From the NCBI GenBank assembly GCA_900765525.1, contig CAAFRY010000166.1:1-5835 (forward strand): 5,835 nt of DNA, read 5' to 3'. The position numbers were made by a program, and so were the translations under genes. The notes beneath the pieces are model-generated. The model did not search any database. It was given only the letters and a program-made list of their open reading frames with translations, and had not been told where the DNA came from. Origin of the DNA: an uncultured Blautia sp. (GTDB lineage: Bacteria > Bacillota > Clostridia > Lachnospirales > Lachnospiraceae). Below are positions 1 through 5,737 of the stretch, piece by piece (the stretch's first letter is position 1; every line of letters starts with the position of its first letter).

Positions 1-61
1 ATAACAGGGCGGTCCTGGGAAACTCTCCGCTCCCCATAAAAGTGCTGCAGTCCTCACTTAT

Positions 62-508
62 CTACTCTGCCACCATAAAATTCGCCGTGGCTGTGGCTAT
101 CAGTTTTCCCTCTTTTTCTGATTTGCAGAGAGCGTGTACGTTGCAGATACGTCTTCCTGCCCTGTCAGCCTGGGCTGTCACAAGAAGAGCGTCCCCTGCC
201 ATGGCCGGAGACAGATAATTCAGATTTAAATTGATAGTTGGGATTACGGTTTTCCCTGTAACACTTCTGACTATCATTCCGCATGCTGTATCTATAGCTG
301 TAGCAATGATTCCGCCATGAACGGTACACATGTGGTTTAATTCCCATCTCTGGACAGGAAACCGCAGGGTTACGGTCTGCTTTGCATAGCTGCAGGAATA
401 AAGTTCTACCCCCATCTTGTTATACAAATGGTCCGGGTCCTTGGGATAAAGCAGCTCCATGCTTTTTCGAAGCTCCTGCTCCATGTGCTGCTGCATTGTA
501 TCTTCCAT
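62..508 (-). CDS. PaaI-like hotdog-fold acyl-CoA thioesterase
   Basis: A 148-residue cytoplasmic protein, the usual size for a single hotdog domain of the PaaI/YbgC-like thioesterase family, which hydrolyses acyl-CoA thioesters. The family signature is visible: Asn58, then His64-Gly65-Gly66 (VHGGIIATAIDTA) leading into the central helix with Asp73. In the family, the HGG segment binds the thioester carbonyl and an acidic residue on this helix is catalytic. The end, IATATANFMV (about 137-146), matches the usual last strand. The first 30 or so residues are a Met/Glu/Gln-rich extension before the fold. ATG 508 is chosen because GGAGGTGA (518-525) lies 9 bases upstream; Met5 would be badly spaced. 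The start is one base past the truA stop, so translational coupling is likely and it is the last gene of the antiporter-truA operon. The natural acyl group cannot be read from sequence; phenylacetyl-CoA-type or general housekeeping substrates are both possible. Confidence 0.88.
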   Translation of the reverse strand: MEDTMQQHMEQELRKSMELLYPKDPDHLYNKMGVELYSCSYAKQTVTLRFPVQRWELNHMCTVHGGIIATAIDTACGMIVRSVTGKTVIPTINLNLNYLSPAMAGDALLVTAQADRAGRRICNVHALCKSEKEGKLIATATANFMVAE

Positions 509-509
509 C

Positions 510-1244
510 TCAGTATTTCACCTCCACCAGCGTCAGACCTCTGGCCGGGGCTGTAAACCCAGCCAGACTTCTGCTGCGTCCTTCTAAAATTTCTGTCATC
601 TCTTCTGGTTTTCTCTTACCTCTCCCTACTTCAATCAGGGTTCCTGTGAGAATACGCACCATATTATAGAGAAAGCCGTCGCCCCGGTAGGTAATCTGCA
701 GTTCTCCTTTTTTCTCACAAATCTCTACCTCATAGAGCGTCCGCACCGTAGATTTTTTCATTCTCTTATTCGAACAAAAGCTTTTAAAATCATGGGTACC
801 AGTCAAAAGCAGAGCCGCCTGTTTCATAGCTTCCCCGTCCAAGTCTTCGTGGAGAGGACATAAATATTTTCTCTCAAATACATTTTTATGACAGCCCGTA
901 GCAATCCGGTAACGGTATACTTTCTCCCTGGCATTTAAACGGCTGTGAAATCTTTCTTCCGCATAGCTGACCTGGAGAATCTCTATATCCTCCGGCAGAT
1001 ACTGATTCAAATAACAGCAGATTTCCTCACAGCTTTTTTCTGAATCCATATGAACGTTGGCCACCTGTCCCAGCGCATGCACCCCCGCATCGGTCCTTCC
1101 TGCACCCTGAATTTGTATCTGTGTCCCACACATCCTGGACAGCACCTCCTCTATTTTACCCTGGATGGTGTTGTCCCTGTCTGCCTGTCTCTGCCAGCCG
1201 CCGTACCTGGTACCGTCATACTGTATGTCCAAACGATAATTCAT
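510..1244 (-). CDS. truA: tRNA pseudouridine(38-40) synthase TruA
   Basis: A 244-residue protein matching TruA over its whole length. TruA isomerises uridine to pseudouridine at positions 38, 39 and 40 of the tRNA anticodon arm. Visible landmarks in order: the N-terminal strand with YDGTRYGGWQRQ (9-20); the catalytic motif GAGRTDAGVHA (47-57), with Asp52 as the nucleophile (Asp60 in E. coli); FHSRLNAREKVYRYRI (99-114), holding the conserved active-site Tyr110; GDGFLYNMVRILTGTLIEVG (188-207), the second-half signature; and the typical ending AGFTAPARGLTLVEV (228-242). No key residue is missing. The start ATG 1244 lies only 2 bases after the antiporter stop. Its own Shine-Dalgarno is weak (GGGAA about 6 bases upstream; a better AAGGAGA is 16 bases away), so expression probably depends on coupling to the antiporter gene. 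In many Clostridia truA follows ecfT or ribosomal protein genes (family knowledge), so this location is somewhat unusual. Confidence 0.97.
   Translation of the reverse strand: MNYRLDIQYDGTRYGGWQRQADRDNTIQGKIEEVLSRMCGTQIQIQGAGRTDAGVHALGQVANVHMDSEKSCEEICCYLNQYLPEDIEILQVSYAEERFHSRLNAREKVYRYRIATGCHKNVFERKYLCPLHEDLDGEAMKQAALLLTGTHDFKSFCSNKRMKKSTVRTLYEVEICEKKGELQITYRGDGFLYNMVRILTGTLIEVGRGKRKPEEMTEILEGRSRSLAGFTAPARGLTLVEVKY
518..525 (-). promoter_or_regulatory. Ribosome binding site of the thioesterase gene
   Basis: GGAGGTGA on the minus strand, 9 bases before ATG 508, lying inside the last codons of truA. It is a near-perfect Shine-Dalgarno match, fixes the start, and shows that the thioesterase can be initiated independently as well as by coupling to truA termination. 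Confidence 0.75.
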
Positions 1245-1246
1245 AA

Positions 1247-2539
1247 CTATTTCCCGTCTTTCTCCTTCTGTCCTACAAAACGTGCCTTATCCAGTTTGGG
1301 ATTTTTCTCTACAACGCCAATGTGCTGGGCAAGCTGGTTCTCTACATATTCCGGCTTTTCCTTGGCGCTGAAAGACATTTTCAAAAGAATAGGCGATACA
1401 ATGGTAGTAATGATAACGACAATAACCACCGGGCCCAGGATATTAGGAGACATAAGTCCTACGCTGTTTCCCTTGGCAGCTACAATCAAGGCCACCTCGC
1501 CTCTGGAAATCATACCCATACCGATTCGCACACAGTCCTGGTTCGTATAATGGCACAGCTTTGCTCCCAAACCGCAGCCTACTATCTTCGTTAATACTGC
1601 AATAACCACTAACATAACAGCAAAAAGAACAATCATGGCGTCCATATCAGGCAGTACAACCTGAAGACCGATATTGGCGAAAAAAACCGGGGACAGGAAA
1701 ATATAAGAAAGAATTCCAAACCTTCTGGAAATGTAGTTGGTATGGGTGGTTTTCGTAATAATCAAGCCGGCAAAGAAGGCTCCCGTAATATCTGCTACTC
1801 CAAAGAATTCCTCGGCACAGTATGAGAAAATAAGACAGATAACAAAAGCAATAATAACAAATCTCTGTAAATCTCTCTCATATCCTCTTACCCATTTTTC
1901 AAAGAGAATATGAATCAAATATCCTCCTACGCCTACGAAAACAAAGAATCCCAGGATTTTCAAAAATACCATAGCCACGTTTACAGAAGAATCCGCCAGG
2001 CTTGTGATGATAGTCAAAGCTACGATGCCCAGCACGTCATCAATTACCGCAGCACCCAGGATAGCATTTCCGGCTTTTGTATTCAGTTTCCCCATTTCCT
2101 TCAGGGTTTCCACAGAAATACTCACAGATGTTGCAGTGAGAATTACACCGATAAAAACATTCTGCAGGAAAATGCTGGCGTCCGCTGTAGAAGTCACCAG
2201 TCCCGGACGATTGAAAAAGGCCGCAACCCCAAAGCCTCCCACGAGGGGGACCAAAACACCCAGCAAGGCAATGATAAAAGAAGCTTTTCCGCTTTTTTTC
2301 AGCTCGTTAATGTCTGTCTCCAGACCTGCGCAGAACATCAGCACAATAACACCGATTTCCGAGGTCTGCTTAATAAATTCCGTCTGCTCTAAAATCCCCA
2401 GACAGGCTGGACCCAGAATCAATCCGGCCAGCAAAGCGCCCACTACCTGGGGCATCCTGACTCTCCTTGTCAAAAGTCCAAAAAGCTTAGTACTCAGTAA
2501 AATCAACGCCAAATCCAACAAATAATCATATGAATTCAT
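1247..2539 (-). CDS. CPA2-family cation:proton antiporter (Na+/H+ or K+/H+ exchanger)
   Basis: A 430-residue membrane protein with about 12-13 hydrophobic segments up to about residue 387, then a charged cytoplasmic tail. CPA2 antiporters exchange Na+ or K+ for protons across the plasma membrane, serving pH and cation homeostasis. Diagnostic features: PQVVGALLAGLILGP (30-44); LMFCAGLETDINELKK (67-82); TATSVSISVETL (135-146), the broken-helix segment; AAVIDDVLGIVAL (163-175), with the ion-binding pair Asp167-Asp168; SPVFFANIGLQ (283-293); Lys318 in a TK..G context; and the late motif SRGEVALIVA (345-354). The Asp-Asp pair resembles electrogenic NapA/GerN-like exchangers rather than KefB/KefC, which carry Gln-Asp. 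No RCK/TrkA nucleotide-binding domain follows: the tail is only about 40 residues. ATG 2539 is preceded by AGGGAGA at 2549-2555. It is first gene of the operon with truA and the thioesterase. Family is certain; the cation is not. Confidence 0.93.
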   Translation of the reverse strand: MNSYDYLLDLALILLSTKLFGLLTRRVRMPQVVGALLAGLILGPACLGILEQTEFIKQTSEIGVIVLMFCAGLETDINELKKSGKASFIIALLGVLVPLVGGFGVAAFFNRPGLVTSTADASIFLQNVFIGVILTATSVSISVETLKEMGKLNTKAGNAILGAAVIDDVLGIVALTIITSLADSSVNVAMVFLKILGFFVFVGVGGYLIHILFEKWVRGYERDLQRFVIIAFVICLIFSYCAEEFFGVADITGAFFAGLIITKTTHTNYISRRFGILSYIFLSPVFFANIGLQVVLPDMDAMIVLFAVMLVVIAVLTKIVGCGLGAKLCHYTNQDCVRIGMGMISRGEVALIVAAKGNSVGLMSPNILGPVVIVVIITTIVSPILLKMSFSAKEKPEYVENQLAQHIGVVEKNPKLDKARFVGQKEKDGK

Positions 2540-2584
2540 CTTTTCGTATCTCCCTATTTCTCTAAGTCATATTTCAGTACAGCA

Positions 2585-2612
2585 AAAATATATTTCTGCA
2601 CATTGCCGTCAA
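2585..2612 (-). promoter_or_regulatory. Putative sigma-A promoter of the antiporter-truA-thioesterase operon
   Basis: On the minus strand, TTGACG (2607-2612, five of six consensus bases) is followed by a 16-base spacer and TATTTT (2585-2590, four of six). This would start transcription about 40 bases before the antiporter ATG. It is the best promoter-like pair in the 128-base gap and stands ahead of a three-gene unit. The -10 box is poor, so this is a moderate inference. Confidence 0.4.
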
Positions 2613-2645
2613 GCCACAGATGAACGACAAAGCATATTCATGTGC
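2598..2645 (-). repeat. Imperfect inverted repeat in the SDR-antiporter gap
   Basis: GCACAT (minus strand, 2640-2645) pairs with ATGTGC (2598-2603), and inside these TGC (2632-2634) pairs with GCA (2604-2606), leaving a 5-base bulge on one side and a 25-base loop. An AT-rich stretch follows in the direction of transcription. It could be a weak terminator after the SDR gene or an operator, since it overlaps the -35 box and spacer of the putative antiporter promoter. The long loop and short arms also allow chance. Confidence 0.22.
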
Positions 2646-2667
2646 CGGTTACTTATGATTGGCTGTA

Positions 2668-3444
2668 CTAAAAGCAGGTGAACGCTCCATCCACCACAAA
2701 ATTCGCACCAGTGGTAAAGGAACTGGTATCCCCGGCCAGATATACCGCAATAGACTGCAGCTCCTCTGGTCTTCCCATCCGTCCCATGGGCGCCATGGCA
2801 TTCCACTTTTCAATCAGAGGCTTTAAGCTCTCAGAATTCAAAGTCAGTTCCGTGGCCATATATCCCGGGCTTATGCTATTGACCCGCACCCCTCTTTTGG
2901 CAAACTCTACGGCCATGGACTTGGTAAGCTGAATCACCCCTGCCTTTGAAGCATTATAAGAACATTGCGGCTGCGGTACATTGACAATGTGCGCAGACAT
3001 GGATGCAGTATTGATGATAGAGCCCTTTCCCTGCTTCAGCATCACCTTTGCTGCGGCCTGGGAGGTCAGAAATACCCCGGTCAGGTTAATATCAATTACC
3101 TTTTTCCACTGCTCATAAGTCATCTCCTCCGCCGGAATATTCATACAGATTCCCGCATTACAGAAAGCAGCGTCCAGATGGCCGAAGACCTTCATGATTT
3201 CCTCCATCATAGCCTCCACATCCTCCGGCTTTGTTACATCTGCGCCGATAGCAATAGCTTTCACATTGCTTTCCTGTTCTATTTCTCTGGCAGTCTTTTC
3301 GGCCTCCTCTAAATCCAGGTCCACCAAAGCCAAATCACTGCCAGCCTCTGCCAGGGCCTTTGCAATGGCTTTTCCGATACCTCTGGCACCTCCTGTCACA
3401 AAGGAAACCTTGCCGTCCAGTCTCATCTTTTCTAAAATTCCCAT
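2668..3444 (-). CDS. Short-chain dehydrogenase/reductase, polyol-dehydrogenase-like
   Basis: A 258-residue classical SDR, the usual length for the family: cytoplasmic NAD(P)-dependent oxidoreductases with a Rossmann fold. Cofactor motif TGGARGIG (17-24); Asp42 at the end of the second strand (LALVDLD), which in this family usually means NAD(H) preference; DV at 69-70; NAGI at 96-99. The catalytic tetrad is complete: Asn120, Ser148, Tyr163, Lys167 (Y-N-A-S-K). The segment PQPQCSYNASKAGVIQLTKS and the following VNSISPGYM recall sugar/polyol SDRs such as arabinitol, mannitol and sorbose-reductase types, so a polyol or ketose substrate is a reasonable inference but unproven; a 3-oxoacyl-ACP reductase is less likely from that segment. 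ATG 3444 has AAGGAGA (3451-3457) 6 bases upstream, so it is preferred over Met7. It lies 33 bases after the AEC permease with no terminator seen, suggesting one transcript. Confidence 0.93.
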   Translation of the reverse strand: MGILEKMRLDGKVSFVTGGARGIGKAIAKALAEAGSDLALVDLDLEEAEKTAREIEQESNVKAIAIGADVTKPEDVEAMMEEIMKVFGHLDAAFCNAGICMNIPAEEMTYEQWKKVIDINLTGVFLTSQAAAKVMLKQGKGSIINTASMSAHIVNVPQPQCSYNASKAGVIQLTKSMAVEFAKRGVRVNSISPGYMATELTLNSESLKPLIEKWNAMAPMGRMGRPEELQSIAVYLAGDTSSFTTGANFVVDGAFTCF

Positions 3445-3450
3445 AACTAC

Positions 3451-3457
3451 TCTCCTT
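3451..3457 (-). promoter_or_regulatory. Ribosome binding site of the SDR gene
   Basis: AAGGAGA on the minus strand, 6 bases before ATG 3444. It is identical in sequence and spacing to the site before the AEC permease and fixes the first of two candidate Met codons as the start. Confidence 0.75.
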
Positions 3458-3477
3458 TTGGTGTATTTATATTTTAG

Positions 3478-4410
3478 CTAAAGCAGCGCCTGATAAAGGG
3501 CCACCATAAGCGGCATGGTAAGAATACTTAAAATCACAGACATTACATTGATTGCACCAGCCTGCTCCTCCTTGTTATGAAAAATACTGGCCATCTGGGT
3601 AACTGTAGCAGCCACAGGGGCGCAGATAGCAAGAAATAAAATGAGCAGCACATCCTTGGCATAAGACAGGTACACTGTCACCCTGGAAATCCAAAGCACC
3701 AGAAGCATGACTGAAGGAAAGAGCACCAGCCTGCCCAGGCATACCAGCCAATTTCTTCCGGATAAAAACACGGCCTTCAAATCCGCAGAGGCCATTATCA
3801 TACCAATCATCAGCATGCACACCGGTCCGACTACGCTGCCCATAGAGGCTACCGTAGTCCCTAAAATTCCCGGAAGCCTGGTATTGGTAAAAAACAGCAC
3901 CAGTCCTAAAGCAATGGCAATCACATTGGGGTTTGTCACTATTTTTTTCAGGCTTACCTGCTTTAGCCCTCCTATAAGAGCCACTGTATGCGTCCAGAAG
4001 AAAAAGGTCTGTACCATGATAAAGGCACAGCAGTAAAACACCTGACTTTCCCCTAAAAGAGCGGACACCAGAGGAATGATGATATTACCTCCATTAGAAT
4101 AAATCATGGAAGCCTGCTCAATAGCTCCCAGCCTGCCCTTCTTACCCATAAGCAGTGCCAGGCCGATAAAGAGAAAATGCATCACAATGGCAAAGCCTGC
4201 CGCCAGTAAAAGCCCTTCCAGTTTCTCCAGGGTAAACTCTATCTGCAGGCTGTTGACTACCACACAGGGTACGATAATATACAGGGTCAAAGCTGAAATC
4301 ACGGCGCTTTGTCTGCTCTCCACAATCCCGGCCTTCACAGCCCCGTAGCCCATAAGAATCATCAGCAGCATAGACAGCATTTGCTCCAGCAGCAATATAC
4401 TCAATTCCAT
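3478..4410 (-). CDS. AEC (auxin efflux carrier) family permease
   Basis: A 310-residue integral membrane protein with about 10 hydrophobic segments, the normal length for bacterial AEC transporters. Members move organic acids such as malate or malonate, or other small anions; substrate is rarely predictable. Visible family features: MGYGAVKAGI (20-29) after the first helix; LYIIVPCVVVNSL (43-55), with Pro48 in the first helix bundle; SNGGNIIIPL (105-114), equivalent to the usual SNxGxxGxP break; NPNVIAIALGLVLF (160-173), opening the second half; PVCMLMIGMIMAS; and a closing region with AICAPVAATVTQMAS and SVILSILTMPL. The frame is open further up to a TTG at 4470, but ATG 4410 is much better: AAGGAGA (4417-4423) stands 6 bases before it, it begins directly at the first membrane helix, and a promoter lies between. 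It is the first gene of a probable pair with the SDR downstream. Confidence 0.92.
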   Translation of the reverse strand: MELSILLLEQMLSMLLMILMGYGAVKAGIVESRQSAVISALTLYIIVPCVVVNSLQIEFTLEKLEGLLLAAGFAIVMHFLFIGLALLMGKKGRLGAIEQASMIYSNGGNIIIPLVSALLGESQVFYCCAFIMVQTFFFWTHTVALIGGLKQVSLKKIVTNPNVIAIALGLVLFFTNTRLPGILGTTVASMGSVVGPVCMLMIGMIMASADLKAVFLSGRNWLVCLGRLVLFPSVMLLVLWISRVTVYLSYAKDVLLILFLAICAPVAATVTQMASIFHNKEEQAGAINVMSVILSILTMPLMVALYQALL

Positions 4411-4416
4411 TTTGTT

Positions 4417-4423
4417 TCTCCTT
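4417..4423 (-). promoter_or_regulatory. Ribosome binding site deciding the AEC permease start
   Basis: AAGGAGA on the minus strand, 6 bases upstream of ATG 4410. It rules in this ATG over the upstream in-frame TTG at 4470, which would overlap the symporter stop codon and add a 20-residue basic extension (with KRRRNK) not typical of the family. Confidence 0.75.
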
Positions 4424-4441
4424 CTCTTTTGCACTATACTG

Positions 4442-4470
4442 ATTATATACTCTAGCTTTTTTTTGTTCAA
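4442..4470 (-). promoter_or_regulatory. Sigma-A-type promoter for the AEC permease-SDR unit
   Basis: On the minus strand, TTGAAC (4465-4470, four of six consensus) is followed by an optimal 17-base spacer containing eight A's, then a perfect TATAAT (4442-4447). Predicted initiation near 4435 leaves a leader of about 25 bases carrying the ribosome binding site. The -35 box overlaps the TGA stop of the symporter gene (4467-4469). The pair is the strongest promoter in the window, and it argues that the AEC-SDR unit is transcribed independently of the damaged symporter. Confidence 0.6.
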
Positions 4471-5699
4471 GATTCTTCCTTGTAAAATTTCACCTCCCGG
4501 CCCAGAAAAAATAAAGCCGTCAAATTAGGCAAAGCCATAAGTCCGTTGAGAGCGTCTGACAGCTCCCAAATTATCTGTGGAGCCAGGATACAGCCAGGCA
4601 GTGTAAGAAGAATGTAAAGCAGCCGGTAAACAGCCGCACCCCTCTCTTTTCCCAGATAAGCCGCAGTCTGTTCTCCGAAATAAGCCCAGCCTACTATAGT
4701 GGCAAAAGCAAAAAGAGCCGTGGCCCCGGCTAAAAACTGTTCCCCAAAAGGAATCACCGTGGCAAAAGCCCTGCCTGCCAAAGTAGTGCCGTCGATTACC
4801 TCCTTTCCTCTGGCTAAATCTCCCATAAGCTGTTCCGGCTGGTAGACTCCGCTTACCAAAAGTACCAGTGCTGTAATGGTGCATACCACCATGGTATCTA
4901 TGAAAATCTCCAGAATCCCCCACATTCCCTGAATTTCAGGCTCCCTGACATCAGACTGGGCGTGTGCAGCCACTGTGGAGCCCAGCCCCGCCTCATTGGA
5001 AAAAATCCCCCTAGCTATCCCCATCCGAAGAGCCTGCCCCATCCAGTAGCCGCCCACTCCTGCCACAGCGGAACGGGGCCGGAATGCCTCCCGGAAAATC
5101 AGGGAAAAGGCCTGGGGAATCAAGGTATAATGGGCAGCCAATACCAGCAAAGCACCGGCCAGATAGACAAAGGCCATTACAGGAACCAGCTTTTCCGTCA
5201 CACTTCCTATACGCTTTACCCCTCCTGTTACAGCCGCCGCTACCAAGAGCATACAAATAATTCCCGACACAAAGGCAGGAATATGAAAAGCCTCCTCCAG
5301 CCCCTTTGCCATAGAATTTCCCTGGACCATATTTCCCATTCCAAAGGAAGCTCCCAGACAACAGACCGCAAACACCAGGGCTAAAGGCCTGCAACCCAAC
5401 CCTCTTTCCATATATACCATAGCCCCGCCTTTCCAGCGGCCCGCTCCATCCCGGTACCGATACTTGATTCCCAAAAAATTCTCCGCATAATTGGTCATCA
5501 TACCAAAAAAGGCAGAAACCCACATCCAAAAAACAGCTCCCGGTCCTCCAAAAACAAGGGCCGTGGCTACTCCTGTTATATTTCCTGTGCCTAAAGTCGC
5601 TCCCAGAGCTGTACAAAAAGACTGGAACTGGGAAATAGACTGCTCCTCCCCAGCTCTTCTCACCTCTTTATGCCTTAAAGCACCCAGAGTCTTCCCCAT
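4467..5699 (-). CDS. Sodium:alanine/glycine symporter (AGCS family), 5'-truncated
   Basis: The 410 residues from ATG 5699 match the AGCS family (AlsT/DagA/AgcS type), which imports alanine or glycine with Na+ across the plasma membrane. Motifs: TALGATLGTGNITGVATA (30-47), the first substrate/ion loop; PGAVFWMWVSAFFGM (53-67) then NYAE (70-73), the family signature; FGMGNMVQGNS (119-129); TGGVKRIG (158-165); ARGIFSNEAGLGS (229-241); and the FIDT acidic helix (266-269). Full-length members are about 450-480 residues, so roughly 50-70 N-terminal residues with the first membrane helix are missing. ATG 5699 has no Shine-Dalgarno. In-frame codons upstream still look family-like (TVASRFFQIRKLHIW, back to about 5744; compare the usual TLRxxFxQIR), and the frame then meets TAG at 5751-5753 and TAA just before it. 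ATG 5699 is therefore probably an internal Met. The remainder has no frameshift. Either it is a pseudogene or the true 5' end was cut off by a rearrangement or assembly join. Confidence 0.85.
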   Translation of the reverse strand: MGKTLGALRHKEVRRAGEEQSISQFQSFCTALGATLGTGNITGVATALVFGGPGAVFWMWVSAFFGMMTNYAENFLGIKYRYRDGAGRWKGGAMVYMERGLGCRPLALVFAVCCLGASFGMGNMVQGNSMAKGLEEAFHIPAFVSGIICMLLVAAAVTGGVKRIGSVTEKLVPVMAFVYLAGALLVLAAHYTLIPQAFSLIFREAFRPRSAVAGVGGYWMGQALRMGIARGIFSNEAGLGSTVAAHAQSDVREPEIQGMWGILEIFIDTMVVCTITALVLLVSGVYQPEQLMGDLARGKEVIDGTTLAGRAFATVIPFGEQFLAGATALFAFATIVGWAYFGEQTAAYLGKERGAAVYRLLYILLTLPGCILAPQIIWELSDALNGLMALPNLTALFFLGREVKFYKEES

Positions 5700-5711
5700 C
5701 CAGATATGTAA

Positions 5712-5737
5712 TTTCCGGATTTGAAAAAATCTGGAAG
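5712..5737 (+). repeat. Stem-loop next to the symporter truncation point
   Basis: On the plus strand, arms 5712-5722 and 5727-5737 pair over 11 positions: nine Watson-Crick pairs plus two G-T wobbles (5717 with 5732, and 5712 with 5737). They enclose a four-base GAAA loop (5723-5726). The core reads CCGGATTT, GAAA, AAATCTGG. On the minus strand the wobbles become mismatches. There is no downstream T run, so it is not a standard terminator. Much of it also encodes the family-like RFFQIRK residues of the symporter, so the palindrome may be incidental. Confidence 0.4.

Noticed and set aside
1..61. Two minus-strand frames open to the window edge (from GTG 57 and from ATG 37) and a weak 6-base stem between 16-21 and 31-36.
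   Set aside because: Fewer than 20 codons are visible, neither start has a convincing ribosome binding site, neither peptide is recognisable, and the stem has no T run to make it a terminator.
1910..2525. Two long plus-strand open frames (160 and 173 codons) opposite the antiporter gene.
   Set aside because: They lie wholly antisense to a well-supported membrane protein, show no protein-like motifs or ribosome binding sites, and look like composition artefacts of the opposite strand.
3445..3477. AT-rich stretch with TATAAA between the AEC and SDR genes as a second promoter.
   Set aside because: No TTGACA-like -35 box exists at 16-18 bases upstream, and the gap is too short to argue against co-transcription.
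4411..4470. A 330-residue version of the AEC permease starting at TTG 4470.
   Set aside because: The TTG overlaps the symporter stop and lies upstream of the predicted transcription start, and the extra 20 residues are basic and not typical of the family. ATG 4410 has a strong ribosome binding site.
4525..5616. Alternative-frame open stretches within the symporter gene on both strands.
   Set aside because: The peptides are low-complexity Gly/Ser/Cys-rich shadows of the real frame, which carries all AGCS motifs without interruption.
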